Source: Stagnimonas aquatica (lineage in GTDB: Bacteria; Pseudomonadota; Gammaproteobacteria; Nevskiales; Nevskiaceae). From it: a DNA stretch of 64,000 nucleotides. Under the pieces are notes generated by a model. That model ran no database searches. It saw nothing but the letters and a program-made list of their open reading frames with translations, and was not told the DNA's origin. The stretch covers positions 1-64,000 of the forward strand of contig NZ_RJVO01000001.1 in the NCBI RefSeq assembly GCF_003730135.1, read 5' to 3'. The position numbers were made by a program, and so were the translations under genes. Below, piece after piece: positions 46,105-56,018 of the stretch (the first letter of the stretch is position 1; each line of letters opens with the position of its first letter).

Positions 46105-47721
46105 TCAGATATCGCCGTAGAGCGCGGTAATCGGATAACGCCGTTCGCGGCCAAACGCGCAACGGGTGATCTTCGGACCGGGCGGCGCCTGGCGGCGTTT
46201 GTACTCGCTGCGCCGGACCAGGCCGGCGACCCGGCGCACCACTGCCTCGTCGAAACCCATGGCGACGATCTCCGGAATCGAGCGGCTGTCCTCGACGTAG
46301 GCCTCCAGCACCGGGTCAAGCACCTCGTAGGGCGGCAGCGAGTCGGAGTCCTTCTGGTCGGGGCGCAGTTCCGCCGAGGGCGGGCGCACGATCACCCGCT
46401 CGGGGATCACCGGCGACAACGTGTTGCGGTAGCGAGCCAGGCGGTAGACCAGGGTCTTGTAGCAGTCCTTGATCGGCGCGAAGCCGCCGCACATGTCGCC
46501 ATAAAGCGTCGCATAGCCCACCGCCATCTCGCTCTTGTTGCCGGTGGTCAGCACCACCTGGCCGAACTTGTTGGACAAGGCCATCAGCAGCACCCCGCGC
46601 GAACGCGATTGCAGGTTCTCTTCGGTGAGATCAGGTTTGCGGCCGGCGAAGCTCTCGGCCAGGGTCTCGGTGAATGCTCCGAAGGCACGCTCGATCGGCA
46701 GCGTCGAATAGCGGATGCCCAGCGCCTCGGCCTCCAGACGCGCGTCGTCATTGGACATCTCCAGCGTGTAGCGCGAGGGCATGGACACGCCCCAGACCCG
46801 CTCCGCCCCCAGGGCGTCGGCGGCGATGGCGGCGACCAGGGCCGAGTCGATGCCGCCGGAGAGGCCGATCAGCGCGCCGGGGAAGCCGTTGCGGTCGACG
46901 TAGTCACGCGTCGCGCGCACCAAACCCTGGTAGACCACCGCTTCCTCGGACGGCTCGGCGCGCAGCGCGCCTTCCAGCCGGCCGTTCTCCAGGCGCACCG
47001 CGTGCACACCCTCCTCCCACAGCGGCGCGGCGAAGGCCAGCGAGCCGTCGGCACGCAGGGCGCAGGAGTCACCGTCGTACACCACCTCGTCCTGCCCGCC
47101 GACGCAGTTGACGTAGAGGATGGGCAGGCCGGTCTCGGCCACCCGCGAGTCCAGGGTGCGCCGCCGCTGCGCCGACTTGCCCAGCTCGTAAGGGCTGGCG
47201 TTGATGTTGATGAGCAGCTCGGCGCCGGCGTCGCGCGCCTGGGCCGCCGGCTGCGACAGCCAGATGTCCTCGCAGATGGTCAGGCCGATCCGACGCCCTC
47301 CCAGCTCGAACAGGCAGGGGCTGAAGCCTGGCCGGTAGTGGCGACGGTCATCGAACACGCCGTAGTTGGGCAAGTGCTGCTTGCGGTAGCGGGCGATCAC
47401 CGCGCCATCGCGCAGCACCCAGGCGGCGTTGTAGATGGCCCCGTCGCGGTATTCCGGCAGGCCGACGATGAGCGTGATGCCCTGCACTTCCGTCAGCAGC
47501 CGCTGCACGCCAGCCTCGATCACCGCCGGCAGGCCGGAGCGCAGCAGGAGGTCGTCCGGCGGATAGCCGATCAGGCTCAGCTCAGGGCAGGCGACCAGAT
47601 CCGCCTTCAACTCATCGCGCGCCTTGTGGGCCGCCGCGACGATCTTGCCGACATTGCCTTCGACGTCGCCGACCCAGAGATTGAGCTGGGCCAGCGCCAG
47701 AGTGAGGGAGCGATTGTTCAT
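46105..47721 (-). CDS. nadE: Glutamine-dependent NAD+ synthetase
   Basis: Makes NAD from deamido-NAD with glutamine as nitrogen donor; 538 residues. The N-terminal nitrilase-type glutaminase (Glu in CPELSLIGYPPDDL; Lys in RYRKQHLPNYGVFDD; Cys in GLTICEDIW) and the C-terminal synthetase with the PP-loop SGGIDSALVAAI are complete. The bacterial two-domain form of about 540 residues. Monocistronic; a terminator lies 20 nt upstream of its start. Confidence 0.96.
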   Translation of the reverse strand: MNNRSLTLALAQLNLWVGDVEGNVGKIVAAAHKARDELKADLVACPELSLIGYPPDDLLLRSGLPAVIEAGVQRLLTEVQGITLIVGLPEYRDGAIYNAAWVLRDGAVIARYRKQHLPNYGVFDDRRHYRPGFSPCLFELGGRRIGLTICEDIWLSQPAAQARDAGAELLININASPYELGKSAQRRRTLDSRVAETGLPILYVNCVGGQDEVVYDGDSCALRADGSLAFAAPLWEEGVHAVRLENGRLEGALRAEPSEEAVVYQGLVRATRDYVDRNGFPGALIGLSGGIDSALVAAIAADALGAERVWGVSMPSRYTLEMSNDDARLEAEALGIRYSTLPIERAFGAFTETLAESFAGRKPDLTEENLQSRSRGVLLMALSNKFGQVVLTTGNKSEMAVGYATLYGDMCGGFAPIKDCYKTLVYRLARYRNTLSPVIPERVIVRPPSAELRPDQKDSDSLPPYEVLDPVLEAYVEDSRSIPEIVAMGFDEAVVRRVAGLVRRSEYKRRQAPPGPKITRCAFGRERRYPITALYGDI

Positions 47722-47740
47722 GGGCGCACTGTAAAGAAAA

Positions 47741-47765
47741 AAAGCCCGCAGTCTGCGGGCTTTTT
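47741..47765 (-). terminator. Terminator of sucCD
   Basis: A perfect stem AAAGCCCGCAG (47741-47751) with CTGCGGGCTTT (47753-47763), with T-rich sequence on the minus-strand exit, 16 nt after the sucD stop. Confidence 0.85.
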
Positions 47766-47780
47766 GCCAAGCGGGATCGC

Positions 47781-48656
47781 TTACTTGAGCAGCGAGAGCA
47801 TCGCCGCGCCGAGATCGGCCGGGCTGCGCACGGTTTTCACGCCCGCGGCTTCCAGCGCCTTGAACTTCTCGTCGGCGGTACCCTTGCCGCCGGAGACGAT
47901 GGCGCCAGCGTGGCCCATGCGCTTGCCCGGAGGAGCGGTCACACCCGCGATGTAGGCCACCACCGGCTTCTTGACGCTGGTCTTGATGTAGGCCGCCGCC
48001 TCTTCCTCGGAAGAGCCGCCGATCTCGCCGACCATGATGATGCCCTCGGTCTGCGGGTCGGCCTCGAACAGCTTGATGACGTCGATGAAGCCCATGCCGC
48101 GCACCGGGTCGCCGCCGATGCCGACGCAGGTGGACTGGCCCAAACCATTCTGGGTGGTCTGGTGCACGGTTTCATAGGTCAGCGTGCCCGAGCGCGACAC
48201 CACGCCGATGCGACCCGGCTTGTGGATGTGGCCCGGCATGATGCCGATCTTGCATTCGCCCGGAGTGATGATGCCGGGGCAGTTGGGGCCGATCAGCACC
48301 GCGTCCGGGTACTGGTGGCGCAGCGTGGTCTTGACCTTGACCATGTCGTTCACCGGGATGCCTTCGGTGATGCAGACGATGATCTTGATGCCGGCGTCGG
48401 CCGCTTCCAGGATCGCGTCGGCCGCGCCCGGCGCCGGCACGTAGATCATGCTGGCGTCGGCGCCGGTTTCCTTCACCGCCTCGTGGGCGGTGTTGAACAC
48501 CGGCAGGTTGAGGTGCTTGCTGCCGCCCTTGCCGGGCGAGATACCGCCGACCATCTGGGTTCCGTAGGCGATGCACTGCTCGGAGTGGAAAGTGCCCTGC
48601 TTGCCGGTGAAGCCCTGGCAGATGAGCTTGGTGTTCTTGTTGACGAGGATGCTCAT
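47781..48656 (-). CDS. sucD: Succinyl-CoA synthetase alpha subunit
   Basis: Converts succinyl-CoA, ADP/GDP and phosphate to succinate and ATP/GTP in the TCA cycle; 291 residues. It starts [24 protein letters not shown], has the CoA-binding domain and the phosphohistidine loop GRMGHAG-type sequence ([20 protein letters not shown]). It follows sucC by 12 nt and forms the alpha2beta2 enzyme with it. sucAB and lpd are not in the window. Confidence 0.97.
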   Translation of the reverse strand: MSILVNKNTKLICQGFTGKQGTFHSEQCIAYGTQMVGGISPGKGGSKHLNLPVFNTAHEAVKETGADASMIYVPAPGAADAILEAADAGIKIIVCITEGIPVNDMVKVKTTLRHQYPDAVLIGPNCPGIITPGECKIGIMPGHIHKPGRIGVVSRSGTLTYETVHQTTQNGLGQSTCVGIGGDPVRGMGFIDVIKLFEADPQTEGIIMVGEIGGSSEEEAAAYIKTSVKKPVVAYIAGVTAPPGKRMGHAGAIVSGGKGTADEKFKALEAAGVKTVRSPADLGAAMLSLLK

Positions 48657-48668
48657 GAGTGCGGTTCC

Positions 48669-49832
<1,164 letters not shown>

Positions 49833-49997
49833 GACTTCTCCGGGGGGATAGGGGAGCGAACCGGACGCTTCCTCTTTTTTGACTCGTGGATTTTCGCTTA
49901 AAAACCGAGTCAGCGGCAAAGCTGATGCAGGGCTGCACCGCAGTGTATCGACCAAGGTCTAGCCGCGACTCCCATGAGCGCAGCTTGCGTTTTACCG

Positions 49998-52196
49998 CTA
50001 GAACAGGTCGATCGGGTCGACGTCCAGCGACCAGCGCAGGCGCCGCGCCGCCGGCAAGGCCTCCAGCTGATCCAGCCAGCCCGGCAGCAGACGATGCAGC
50101 GGCGCGCGTCGGCTGGCCTGCAGCAGCAGCTGCGCGCGATAGCGGCCCTCGCGCCGCTCCATCGGCGCCGGCGCCGGCCCCAGCAACTGCACCTCGCTGG
50201 CGCCGTCGAGCATCGCCAGCGCCAGGTCACGGGCGCCGCGCAGAAACACCTGGGCCTCGGTCATGTGCGGCGCCTCCGCCCGCAGCAGCACCAGATGGCC
50301 GGAAGGCGGCAGCCCGGCTTCGGCGCGTTCGGCCAGCAGGCGCTCGGCAAGTGCGCCGTAGCCAGCGCCCAGCAGCAGTCGCAGCTGCGGGTTCTGCGGC
50401 TCACGGGTCTGGATCAGCACTTCCGCCGGGTGCGGCGACTGCTCGGCGCGACCGGCGCGACCGGCAACCTGGGTGAGCAGCTGTCCGAGCCGCTCCACGG
50501 CGCGAAAATCGGCGGAGAACAGCGCCTGATCAGCGTTGACCACGCCGACCAGGCTCAGCGCCGGGAAATCATGGCCCTTGGCCAGCATCTGAGTGCCAAC
50601 CAGGATCTCCACCTTGCGGGCGCGCACCTCGTCGAGCAGCCGCTCCAGCTTGTCGCCGCCGCGCAGGCGCTCGGCATCGAAGCGCTCCACCCGGTGGCCG
50701 GGAAAGTGATTGCGTAGCGCGTCCTCGATCCGTTCGGTGCCCTCGCCCACCGGCAGCAGGCGCGCGCCGCCGCAGGACGGACAGACCCGGGGTGGCAGCT
50801 CCTCGTGCCCACAGTGATGACAGACCAGGCGGCCGCGCGCCCGGTGCAGGGTCATCCGGGCATCGCAGTGCCGGCAGGGCGCGGTCCAGTGGCAGACCTC
50901 GCAGAGCAGGGTCGGCGCATAGCCCCGGCGGTTGATGAACAGCAGGCACTGGCCACCGGCCTCGAGATGCCGCGACACCGCCGCCAGCAGCGGTTCGGTC
51001 AGGCCGTGCCGGGTCGGGTAGACGTTGAGGTCAATCAGCTGCGCCGGCGGCGGCGCCCGGCCGCTGATGCGCTGCTCCAGCCGCACATGGCGGTAGCGGC
51101 CGCTGCGGGCATGGGCCAGCGATTCCAGCGCCGGGGTGGCGCTGCCCAGCACGGCCATTGCCGCGCATTCCTTGGCACGCAGCAGCGCCAGGTCACGGGC
51201 GTGGTAGCGGAAGCCTTCCTGCTGCTTGTAGGAGGCGTCGTGCTCCTCGTCGACCACGACCAGCCCCAGATCGGCGAACGGCGCGAACACCGCCGAGCGG
51301 GTGCCGACCAGCACCTGCACCCGGCGCGCCGCCACCGCCAGCCAGGCGTCGTTGCGCTCGACCTCGGTCATGCCGGAATGGAAGCTGGCCACGGCCGCGC
51401 CAAAGCGCTCGGCGAAGCGGGCGCTGAGCTGGGGGGTGAGGCCGATCTCCGGCACCAGCACCAGCACCTGCCGCCCCGCCAGCAGCGTCTGCTCCGCCAA
51501 GCGCAGGTACAACTCGGTCTTCCCAGACCCGGTTACTCCCTCCAGCAAGCTGACCGAAAACCCCGGCGGCGCCGACTGCAATGCCGCCAGGGCCTGCTGC
51601 TGCGCTGCCGACAGCGGCGGTGCGGCCGTCCGCGCCCCGGGCTCGGCGACGGCATCCCGCTCTTCCACCCACTGTTGTTCCAGCGCTTTCCGCAGCACCG
51701 CAGCATCAAAGCCGCTGGCCTCCCCGGCGAGCAGCTGCAGATCCGCCGCTGCCAGCGCGCTCAGCAGCGCGCGCTGACGGTGCGCGCGCGCCGGCAGCAG
51801 GGCCAGGGCCTGCCGGCCGGCCCCGGTCAAACCCAGACGCCGGGCCTGTCGCCCCAGCGCCGGCCGACCTTCGCGCAGGGGCGCGGGCAGCGCGGCGGCG
51901 ACCACCTCGCCCACCGGGTACTGGTAGTACTCGGCGGCCCAGAGCACGAGCTTGAGCCAGTCCGGCGGCGCCAGCGGCGCAGGGTCCAGCACCCGCGACA
52001 CCGGCTTGTACTGGTAGCCACCGCCCTCGGCCTGACGCGGCGCCGAAACCACCAGCCCGATCAACTGCCGGCGACCGAATGGCACCTCGACGCGTACGCC
52101 GGGCGGCAGGCAGGCGCGCAACTCCGGCGGTACCAGATAATCGAAACAGCGTCGCAGGGGGGTCGGCAGGGCCACTGCCACCAGGTCAAGCGCCAC
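49998..52196 (-). CDS. priA: Primosomal protein N' (replication restart helicase)
   Basis: PriA reloads the replisome at broken forks; 732 residues. The 3'-OH binding domain (VAVALPTPLRRCFDYLVP), Walker A GVTGSGKTELYLRL, DEEHDASYKQQEGFRYHARDL and the eight-cysteine zinc region (CEVCHWTAPCRHCDARMTLHRARGRLVCHHCG) are present, with the C-terminal helicase half. Upstream lies a 368-nt gap with two DnaA-box-like sites. Confidence 0.96.
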   Translation of the reverse strand: MALDLVAVALPTPLRRCFDYLVPPELRACLPPGVRVEVPFGRRQLIGLVVSAPRQAEGGGYQYKPVSRVLDPAPLAPPDWLKLVLWAAEYYQYPVGEVVAAALPAPLREGRPALGRQARRLGLTGAGRQALALLPARAHRQRALLSALAAADLQLLAGEASGFDAAVLRKALEQQWVEERDAVAEPGARTAAPPLSAAQQQALAALQSAPPGFSVSLLEGVTGSGKTELYLRLAEQTLLAGRQVLVLVPEIGLTPQLSARFAERFGAAVASFHSGMTEVERNDAWLAVAARRVQVLVGTRSAVFAPFADLGLVVVDEEHDASYKQQEGFRYHARDLALLRAKECAAMAVLGSATPALESLAHARSGRYRHVRLEQRISGRAPPPAQLIDLNVYPTRHGLTEPLLAAVSRHLEAGGQCLLFINRRGYAPTLLCEVCHWTAPCRHCDARMTLHRARGRLVCHHCGHEELPPRVCPSCGGARLLPVGEGTERIEDALRNHFPGHRVERFDAERLRGGDKLERLLDEVRARKVEILVGTQMLAKGHDFPALSLVGVVNADQALFSADFRAVERLGQLLTQVAGRAGRAEQSPHPAEVLIQTREPQNPQLRLLLGAGYGALAERLLAERAEAGLPPSGHLVLLRAEAPHMTEAQVFLRGARDLALAMLDGASEVQLLGPAPAPMERREGRYRAQLLLQASRRAPLHRLLPGWLDQLEALPAARRLRWSLDVDPIDLF

Positions 52197-52564
52197 GAGA
52201 CGGAATCAACTTGTGGATAACTTTGGGGATAAGGCGGGGGAGGATCATCCCACAGTCCGCCGAAATGGCCTCAAAACACCTGGCATTAGCGTCACATTCA
52301 AGAATTATTCCATTTGTTTTCATGTAATTAAGAAACCAAACAAAGGTGCCATCAGACATCCATCTTGACCGCCCTGGCCATTTTTCCAGCGGGATTGCTG
52401 TGCATAACCAGCGCCGCAATGGCTTGACAAAACCAGGCTGGAGACGCAGTTCAGATGCGGTTCAGTGCGTTGGCGCAGTGTCGCCGCCGGTCAACGGCCC
52501 AGTCAGATCGCCGTTGCTTACAGCCTCCGGTCTCCCGGAATTTTTCTTGATGAGGATTCCCACG
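52197..52564. other. Gene-free spacer with DnaA-box-like sites and a direct repeat
   Basis: 368 nt between priA and the Ala-rich protein gene, less G/C-rich than its surroundings at 52270-52340. TGTGGATAA (52212-52220), a perfect complement of the DnaA box TTATCCACA, and TGGGGATAA (52224-52232), one mismatch, lie next to the priA start. Farther on is a GTTCAG-5 nt-GTTCAG direct repeat (52449-52465). No RNA gene or convincing open frame was seen. Confidence 0.6.
52449..52465 (+). promoter_or_regulatory. 11-bp-period direct repeat, response-regulator-type site
   Basis: GTTCAG at 52449-52454 and 52460-52465, spaced by 5 nt, a period of 11 bp that suits OmpR/PhoB-type regulators. It lies about 100 nt before the Ala-rich gene. 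A TTGACA stands at 52434-52439 but no clear -10 follows. Confidence 0.35.
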
Positions 52565-53089
52565 ATGAAACTCTTTCAGCGCAGCCTGCTCGCCTCCAGC
52601 CTCCTTGCCCTCAGCCTGCCGGTCCTGGCGGCCGAGGCCGGCGCCGCCGCGAATGCCAGCGTCAACGCCAACATCAGCACCAACGCGGCCTCTCAGGCCT
52701 CGGGTGCGCTCGACGCGGCCACCGGCAAGGCCCAGCTCGGCATCGGCCAGGCTGCCAAGGCCGGGACCACCGCCGGCGCCAAGCTGGAGGCCGGCAAAGC
52801 CTCGGCCAGCGCCACCGTCGATGGCGGCAGCCAGGCTGCGGGCCAGGCCACCGAGGCCGCCAAGGACAGCGCGCTGAAGACCAAGAAGAAGCTCAAGGCC
52901 GGCGCCGGCGTCGCCACCGAGACCGTCACCAGCACCGGGACCGGCGTGAAGAACACCGCCACTGCCGGCGGCAAGGCGGTCACCGGCGCCGTCGGCGGTC
53001 TGCTCGGCACCGCTGCGGGCGTGGCCAGCGGCACCTCGGTGAGTGCTGACGTCGATGCCGACGTCAAAGTCGAAGGCAGCGCCAAGTAA
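52565..53089 (+). CDS. Secreted Ala/Gly/Thr-rich protein, function unknown
   Basis: A 174-residue protein with a signal peptide (MKLFQRSLLASSLLALSLPVLAAE, cut near residue 23). The mature chain is almost only Ala, Gly, Thr, Ser and Lys with loose repeats (AAKAGTTAGAKLEAGKASASAT), no aromatic residues and no cysteine. It looks like a fibrous or surface protein. GAGG stands 8 nt before the ATG. The sigma-factor gene follows 24 nt later and may be in the same transcript. I do not recognise the family. Confidence 0.75.
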   Translation: MKLFQRSLLASSLLALSLPVLAAEAGAAANASVNANISTNAASQASGALDAATGKAQLGIGQAAKAGTTAGAKLEAGKASASATVDGGSQAAGQATEAAKDSALKTKKKLKAGAGVATETVTSTGTGVKNTATAGGKAVTGAVGGLLGTAAGVASGTSVSADVDADVKVEGSAK

Positions 53090-53113
53090 AGCGCAGCCCG
53101 GCGCGCGCCGCCC

Positions 53114-53668
53114 GTGGCCGAAGGGGGAACCCCCGAAGGGCTCAACGCCTTTCTGCTGCAGGCGCAGGCGCGCGCGCTGCGGGTGGCGGAAATCGCCACC
53201 CGCTCGCGCGACGACGCGCTCGATGTCGTACAGGACGCGATGCTGCACTTGGCTCGCGCCTACGGGCGGCGTCCACCGGAAGAGTGGGCGCCGCTGTTTC
53301 ACCGCATCCTGGAAAACAAGATCCGCGACTGGCAGCGCCGCCAGGGCGTGCGCAACCGCTTCTTCTTTTGGCGCAGCGAGCGCGACGACGAGGAAGACAG
53401 CCCGAGCGTCGAGGAACGCGCACCCGACCTGGCGATCCCCGACTCCACCGAGCGGCTGATGCAGGACGAAGCCATGGCCCGTCTGAAGATCGCCCTCGCC
53501 GAATTGCCGGAGCGTCAGCGCCAGGCCTTCGTGCTGCGGGTCTGGGACGGCCTGTCCACCGAAGAGACCGCCCAAGTCATGGGCTGCTCCGACGGCAGCG
53601 TGAAAACCCATCTGGCCCGCGCGCTGTCGAATCTGCGCGGCAAACTCGGCGACGCCTGGTCTAACTAG
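53114..53668 (+). CDS. ECF-type RNA polymerase sigma factor
   Basis: A 184-residue sigma70-family ECF factor starting at GTG (53114). Region 2 is seen in ALDVVQDAMLHLARAYGRRPPEEWAPLFHRILENKIRDWQRRQ and region 4 in LPERQRQAFVLRVWDGLSTEETAQVMGCSDGSVKTHLARAL, the DNA-binding helix-turn-helix. It is followed by a membrane protein that likely acts as its anti-sigma. Such factors answer envelope signals. Confidence 0.92.
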   Translation: MAEGGTPEGLNAFLLQAQARALRVAEIATRSRDDALDVVQDAMLHLARAYGRRPPEEWAPLFHRILENKIRDWQRRQGVRNRFFFWRSERDDEEDSPSVEERAPDLAIPDSTERLMQDEAMARLKIALAELPERQRQAFVLRVWDGLSTEETAQVMGCSDGSVKTHLARALSNLRGKLGDAWSN

Positions 53669-53708
53669 CGTGGCGCCCCACGCCGATACACAATCGGAGC
53701 CTCACTGC

Positions 53709-54113
53709 ATGAACAACAGCACTCACTCTTTCGAAGACCTCTCCGCCGCCGACCGAGCTTTCGCGCAGGTCGCCCAGGCCCGGCTGCGCGCCACCGAGGC
53801 ACTCGACTACACCGAGGCTGCCCGCCTCGCCGCCGCCCGCCGGCGCGCGGTAGCCGCGCTGGAAGAGCGTCGCGGCGGCATCAACCGCTGGCTGCTGGCG
53901 CCGGCGGCGCTCGCCAGTCTGGTGCTGGGCTTCGCCCTGCTGCCCAACCGTCTGGCCAGCCCGCCGACGGCACCGGCGGTCAACGCTTTGGAAACTGCCG
54001 CGTTGGAATGGACAGTCGATGAAGCGGGCCCGGAGTTCTACCGCGATATCGAGTTCTACCGCTGGCTGGCACAGCATCCGGAACTCGAACGCCTTACGGA
54101 ACCGAATGCCTAG
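53709..54113 (+). CDS. Putative anti-sigma membrane protein
   Basis: A 134-residue protein with one membrane helix (WLLAPAALASLVLGFALLPNRL, about 57-78), a cytoplasmic N-terminus (DLSAADRAFAQVAQARLRATEALDY) and a periplasmic C-terminus ending in EFYRWLAQHPELERL. Size, layout and place right after the sigma gene fit an anti-sigma; DUF3619-type proteins share this setting. GGAG lies 10 nt before the ATG. Its stop overlaps the next start. Confidence 0.75.
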   Translation: MNNSTHSFEDLSAADRAFAQVAQARLRATEALDYTEAARLAAARRRAVAALEERRGGINRWLLAPAALASLVLGFALLPNRLASPPTAPAVNALETAALEWTVDEAGPEFYRDIEFYRWLAQHPELERLTEPNA

Positions 54114-54342
54114 TCTTCGCGGCTGGTTGTGGCTGGTCGCGGTGATCGCAAGCCCTTGGGCCTGCGCCGCCCCGCCGCCGCAACCGCCCCCGGCGGCACC
54201 GCTGCAACCCAACGCCGCCCTGCTGGAATTTCTTGGAGACTGGACCGCCGAAGAGCGGGCGCTACTGAACATGGAAAAGAAGGCCAACAAGACTCCCGAC
54301 ACACCCGCGCCCGAAGCGCGTGGAGGTCGTCGTGCGCCTTGA
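54106..54342 (+). CDS. Small Pro-rich secreted protein
   Basis: A 78-residue protein starting inside the previous gene's end (ATGCCTAG overlap). A signal peptide (MPSLRGWLWLVAVIASPWACA) precedes a Pro/Ala-rich stretch and a helix (ALLEFLGDWTAEERALLNME). Its last codons overlap the next gene. The overlaps at both ends support that it is real. Function unknown. Confidence 0.65.
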   Translation: MPSLRGWLWLVAVIASPWACAAPPPQPPPAAPLQPNAALLEFLGDWTAEERALLNMEKKANKTPDTPAPEARGGRRAP

Positions 54343-54874
54343 TCTGCGCCATTTCCTCGCCGTCCTGCTAATGGCGACGAGCAGCCAGCTGCTGGCGGCG
54401 GCACCACAGTGGCAAAACCTGAGTCCGCAGCAGCAGGCCCTGATTGCGCCGGCCATCAAGGGCGAGGCGGCAGTCTTCGACCAGCTCCCGGACCAGCGTC
54501 GTCAACGCCTGGCCGAGGGTGCCAGCCGTTGGCTGCAGATGAGCGCCGACCAGCGCGCCGAGGCCAGCCAGCAGCTGGCGACCTGGCAGCGGATGAACGC
54601 CGTCGAGCGTCAGCAGGTGCTGGAGCGCCGCGCCGAGTTCCGCAGCCTGCCCAGCTTCGAGCAGGGCCGCCTGCTCGAGCAGCACCGCCGCTTCGAAGCC
54701 TTACCTCCGATGGAGCAGGAGCGGTTGAAGGATTTCTACCGTCGCAACATCGAGCAGCAGAACCTGCTGCCGCCCCTGGTGCAGCCCCTGGACAGTTTGC
54801 TGCCGGCGCCCTTGCCGCCGCTGCTGTCGACGCCGCCGCCGACCTCGACGCCCGGCGGCTTGCTGCCGTACTGA
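54332..54874 (+). CDS. DUF3106 family secreted protein
   Basis: A 180-residue secreted protein starting at GTG (54332) behind GGAGG. It has a signal peptide, then a helical region made of repeats with the signature of DUF3106: PQWQNLSPQQQALIAPA, DQLPDQRRQRLAEGASRWLQM and RFEALPPMEQERLKDFYRR. The C-terminus is Pro/Leu-rich. DUF3106 genes repeatedly follow ECF sigma genes; their role is unknown. Last gene of the operon. Confidence 0.85.
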   Translation: MRLDLRHFLAVLLMATSSQLLAAAPQWQNLSPQQQALIAPAIKGEAAVFDQLPDQRRQRLAEGASRWLQMSADQRAEASQQLATWQRMNAVERQQVLERRAEFRSLPSFEQGRLLEQHRRFEALPPMEQERLKDFYRRNIEQQNLLPPLVQPLDSLLPAPLPPLLSTPPPTSTPGGLLPY

Positions 54875-55098
54875 ACCCCGACGGCATCGCCCATGCCGAG
54901 GTAGCCGCTCGCGTAACGCCGCAGCCGAGTCGTGTCTTTGCTCCGCCAGCCATCGACTTCCTCGCCATCACGGCCGACCTCCCGTTGAGCCCCTCAGTAG
55001 CAACTCAAGGATGCTCAAGCTGGCTGCGCCGCTTACTTCCTTAAAGGCAGCTTCCGCCGGCCTGGAGCGACGCCGGCAGGCTGCGGGCCTGGCCCCAC

Positions 55099-55800
55099 TC
55101 AGGTCTTCAGCGAGAACGGCGTGAAGTCGGTGTCGCGGTCGAATACATCCACTCCCTCGGCGCGCTTCAGGCGCGCCACTGCCCAGTAGGTGATCGGAGT
55201 GAACAGCACCTCGATGCCGATCTTGAACAGCAGGTTGAAACCCATGACCGCCAGCAAGGCGTCGTGGGTCCAGATGCCGTAGAAGGCGATCGGATAGAAC
55301 AGCATCGAATCCGCCGCCTGCCCGACGATGGTCGAACCGATCGTGCGTACCCACAGGAAACGGCCGGCGGTGAACACCTTGAGGCGCGCCAACACATAGG
55401 AGTTGACGAAGTCGCCGACCCAGTAGGCGACGATGCTGGCCAGCACGATCCGCCAGGTACTGCCGAAAGCGGTCTCCAGCGCCGGTTGCAGCAGCGCATT
55501 GAAGGGCTCGTTGGCAGCGGGTGGCAGATGCACGATCACCGTGGTCATGAAGCTGGCGAACAGCAGGGCGCCAAAGCCCGCCCAGATCGCCCGCCGCGCC
55601 CGGGCATAGCCGTACACCTCGGTGAGCACGTCACCAAAGATGTAGCTGATCGGGAAGAACAGATTGCCGGCTCCGAAGCTGACCGTGCCCAGCAGAGGCA
55701 GATCCACCGAGCAGACCTTGGCCGGGCCGATCAGGTTGGAGCAGAGCAGCACGGCGACCATGCCGGCCACCAGCAGATCGTAATAGCGGGCTTGGGTCAT
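55099..55800 (-). CDS. yhhQ: Queuosine precursor transporter (YhhQ family)
   Basis: Membrane transporter for queuosine precursors (preQ0/preQ1), 233 residues from the ATG at 55800. About six helices; conserved motifs GNLFFPISYIFGDVLTEVYGY, GDFVNSYVLARLK and ADSMLFYPIAF. The longer frame from 55839 starts with a non-membrane stretch and is less likely. The 224 nt beyond its end hold only a weak GC hairpin. Confidence 0.9.
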   Translation of the reverse strand: MTQARYYDLLVAGMVAVLLCSNLIGPAKVCSVDLPLLGTVSFGAGNLFFPISYIFGDVLTEVYGYARARRAIWAGFGALLFASFMTTVIVHLPPAANEPFNALLQPALETAFGSTWRIVLASIVAYWVGDFVNSYVLARLKVFTAGRFLWVRTIGSTIVGQAADSMLFYPIAFYGIWTHDALLAVMGFNLLFKIGIEVLFTPITYWAVARLKRAEGVDVFDRDTDFTPFSLKT

Positions 55801-55987
55801 CACGCCGGGAGGAATGGAGCCAGGCTCACACACTAGCAAGGACCTTCACAGTGCGGAACCAGACCAGCCGACCAAGGGCCATTGCCGAATTCCGGAAACC
55901 GGCGTAATCATCCGCCAGCGGCCTGGGGAGGTCGCACACAACGAACGGGAAGCGAAATCGGCACCAGCGTCCACGGGCGCAAGACGA

Positions 55988-56015
55988 TGCCGGTTTCGCG
56001 ATACCGGAAGGGGAA
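55988..56015 (+). promoter_or_regulatory. Start region of the three-gene cassette with inverted repeat
   Basis: GCCGGTTTC at 55988-55996 is the reverse complement of GAAACCGGC at 55895-55903, about 85 bp apart in the 218-nt divergent spacer. AAGGGGAAACG precedes the first ATG. No clear -35/-10 was seen. Confidence 0.3.
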
Positions 56016-56018
56016 ACG

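Noticed and set aside
52197-52340. Replication origin suggested by DnaA boxes and A/T-rich DNA
   Set aside because: Only two boxes, and none of dnaA, dnaN, gidA or parAB is near.
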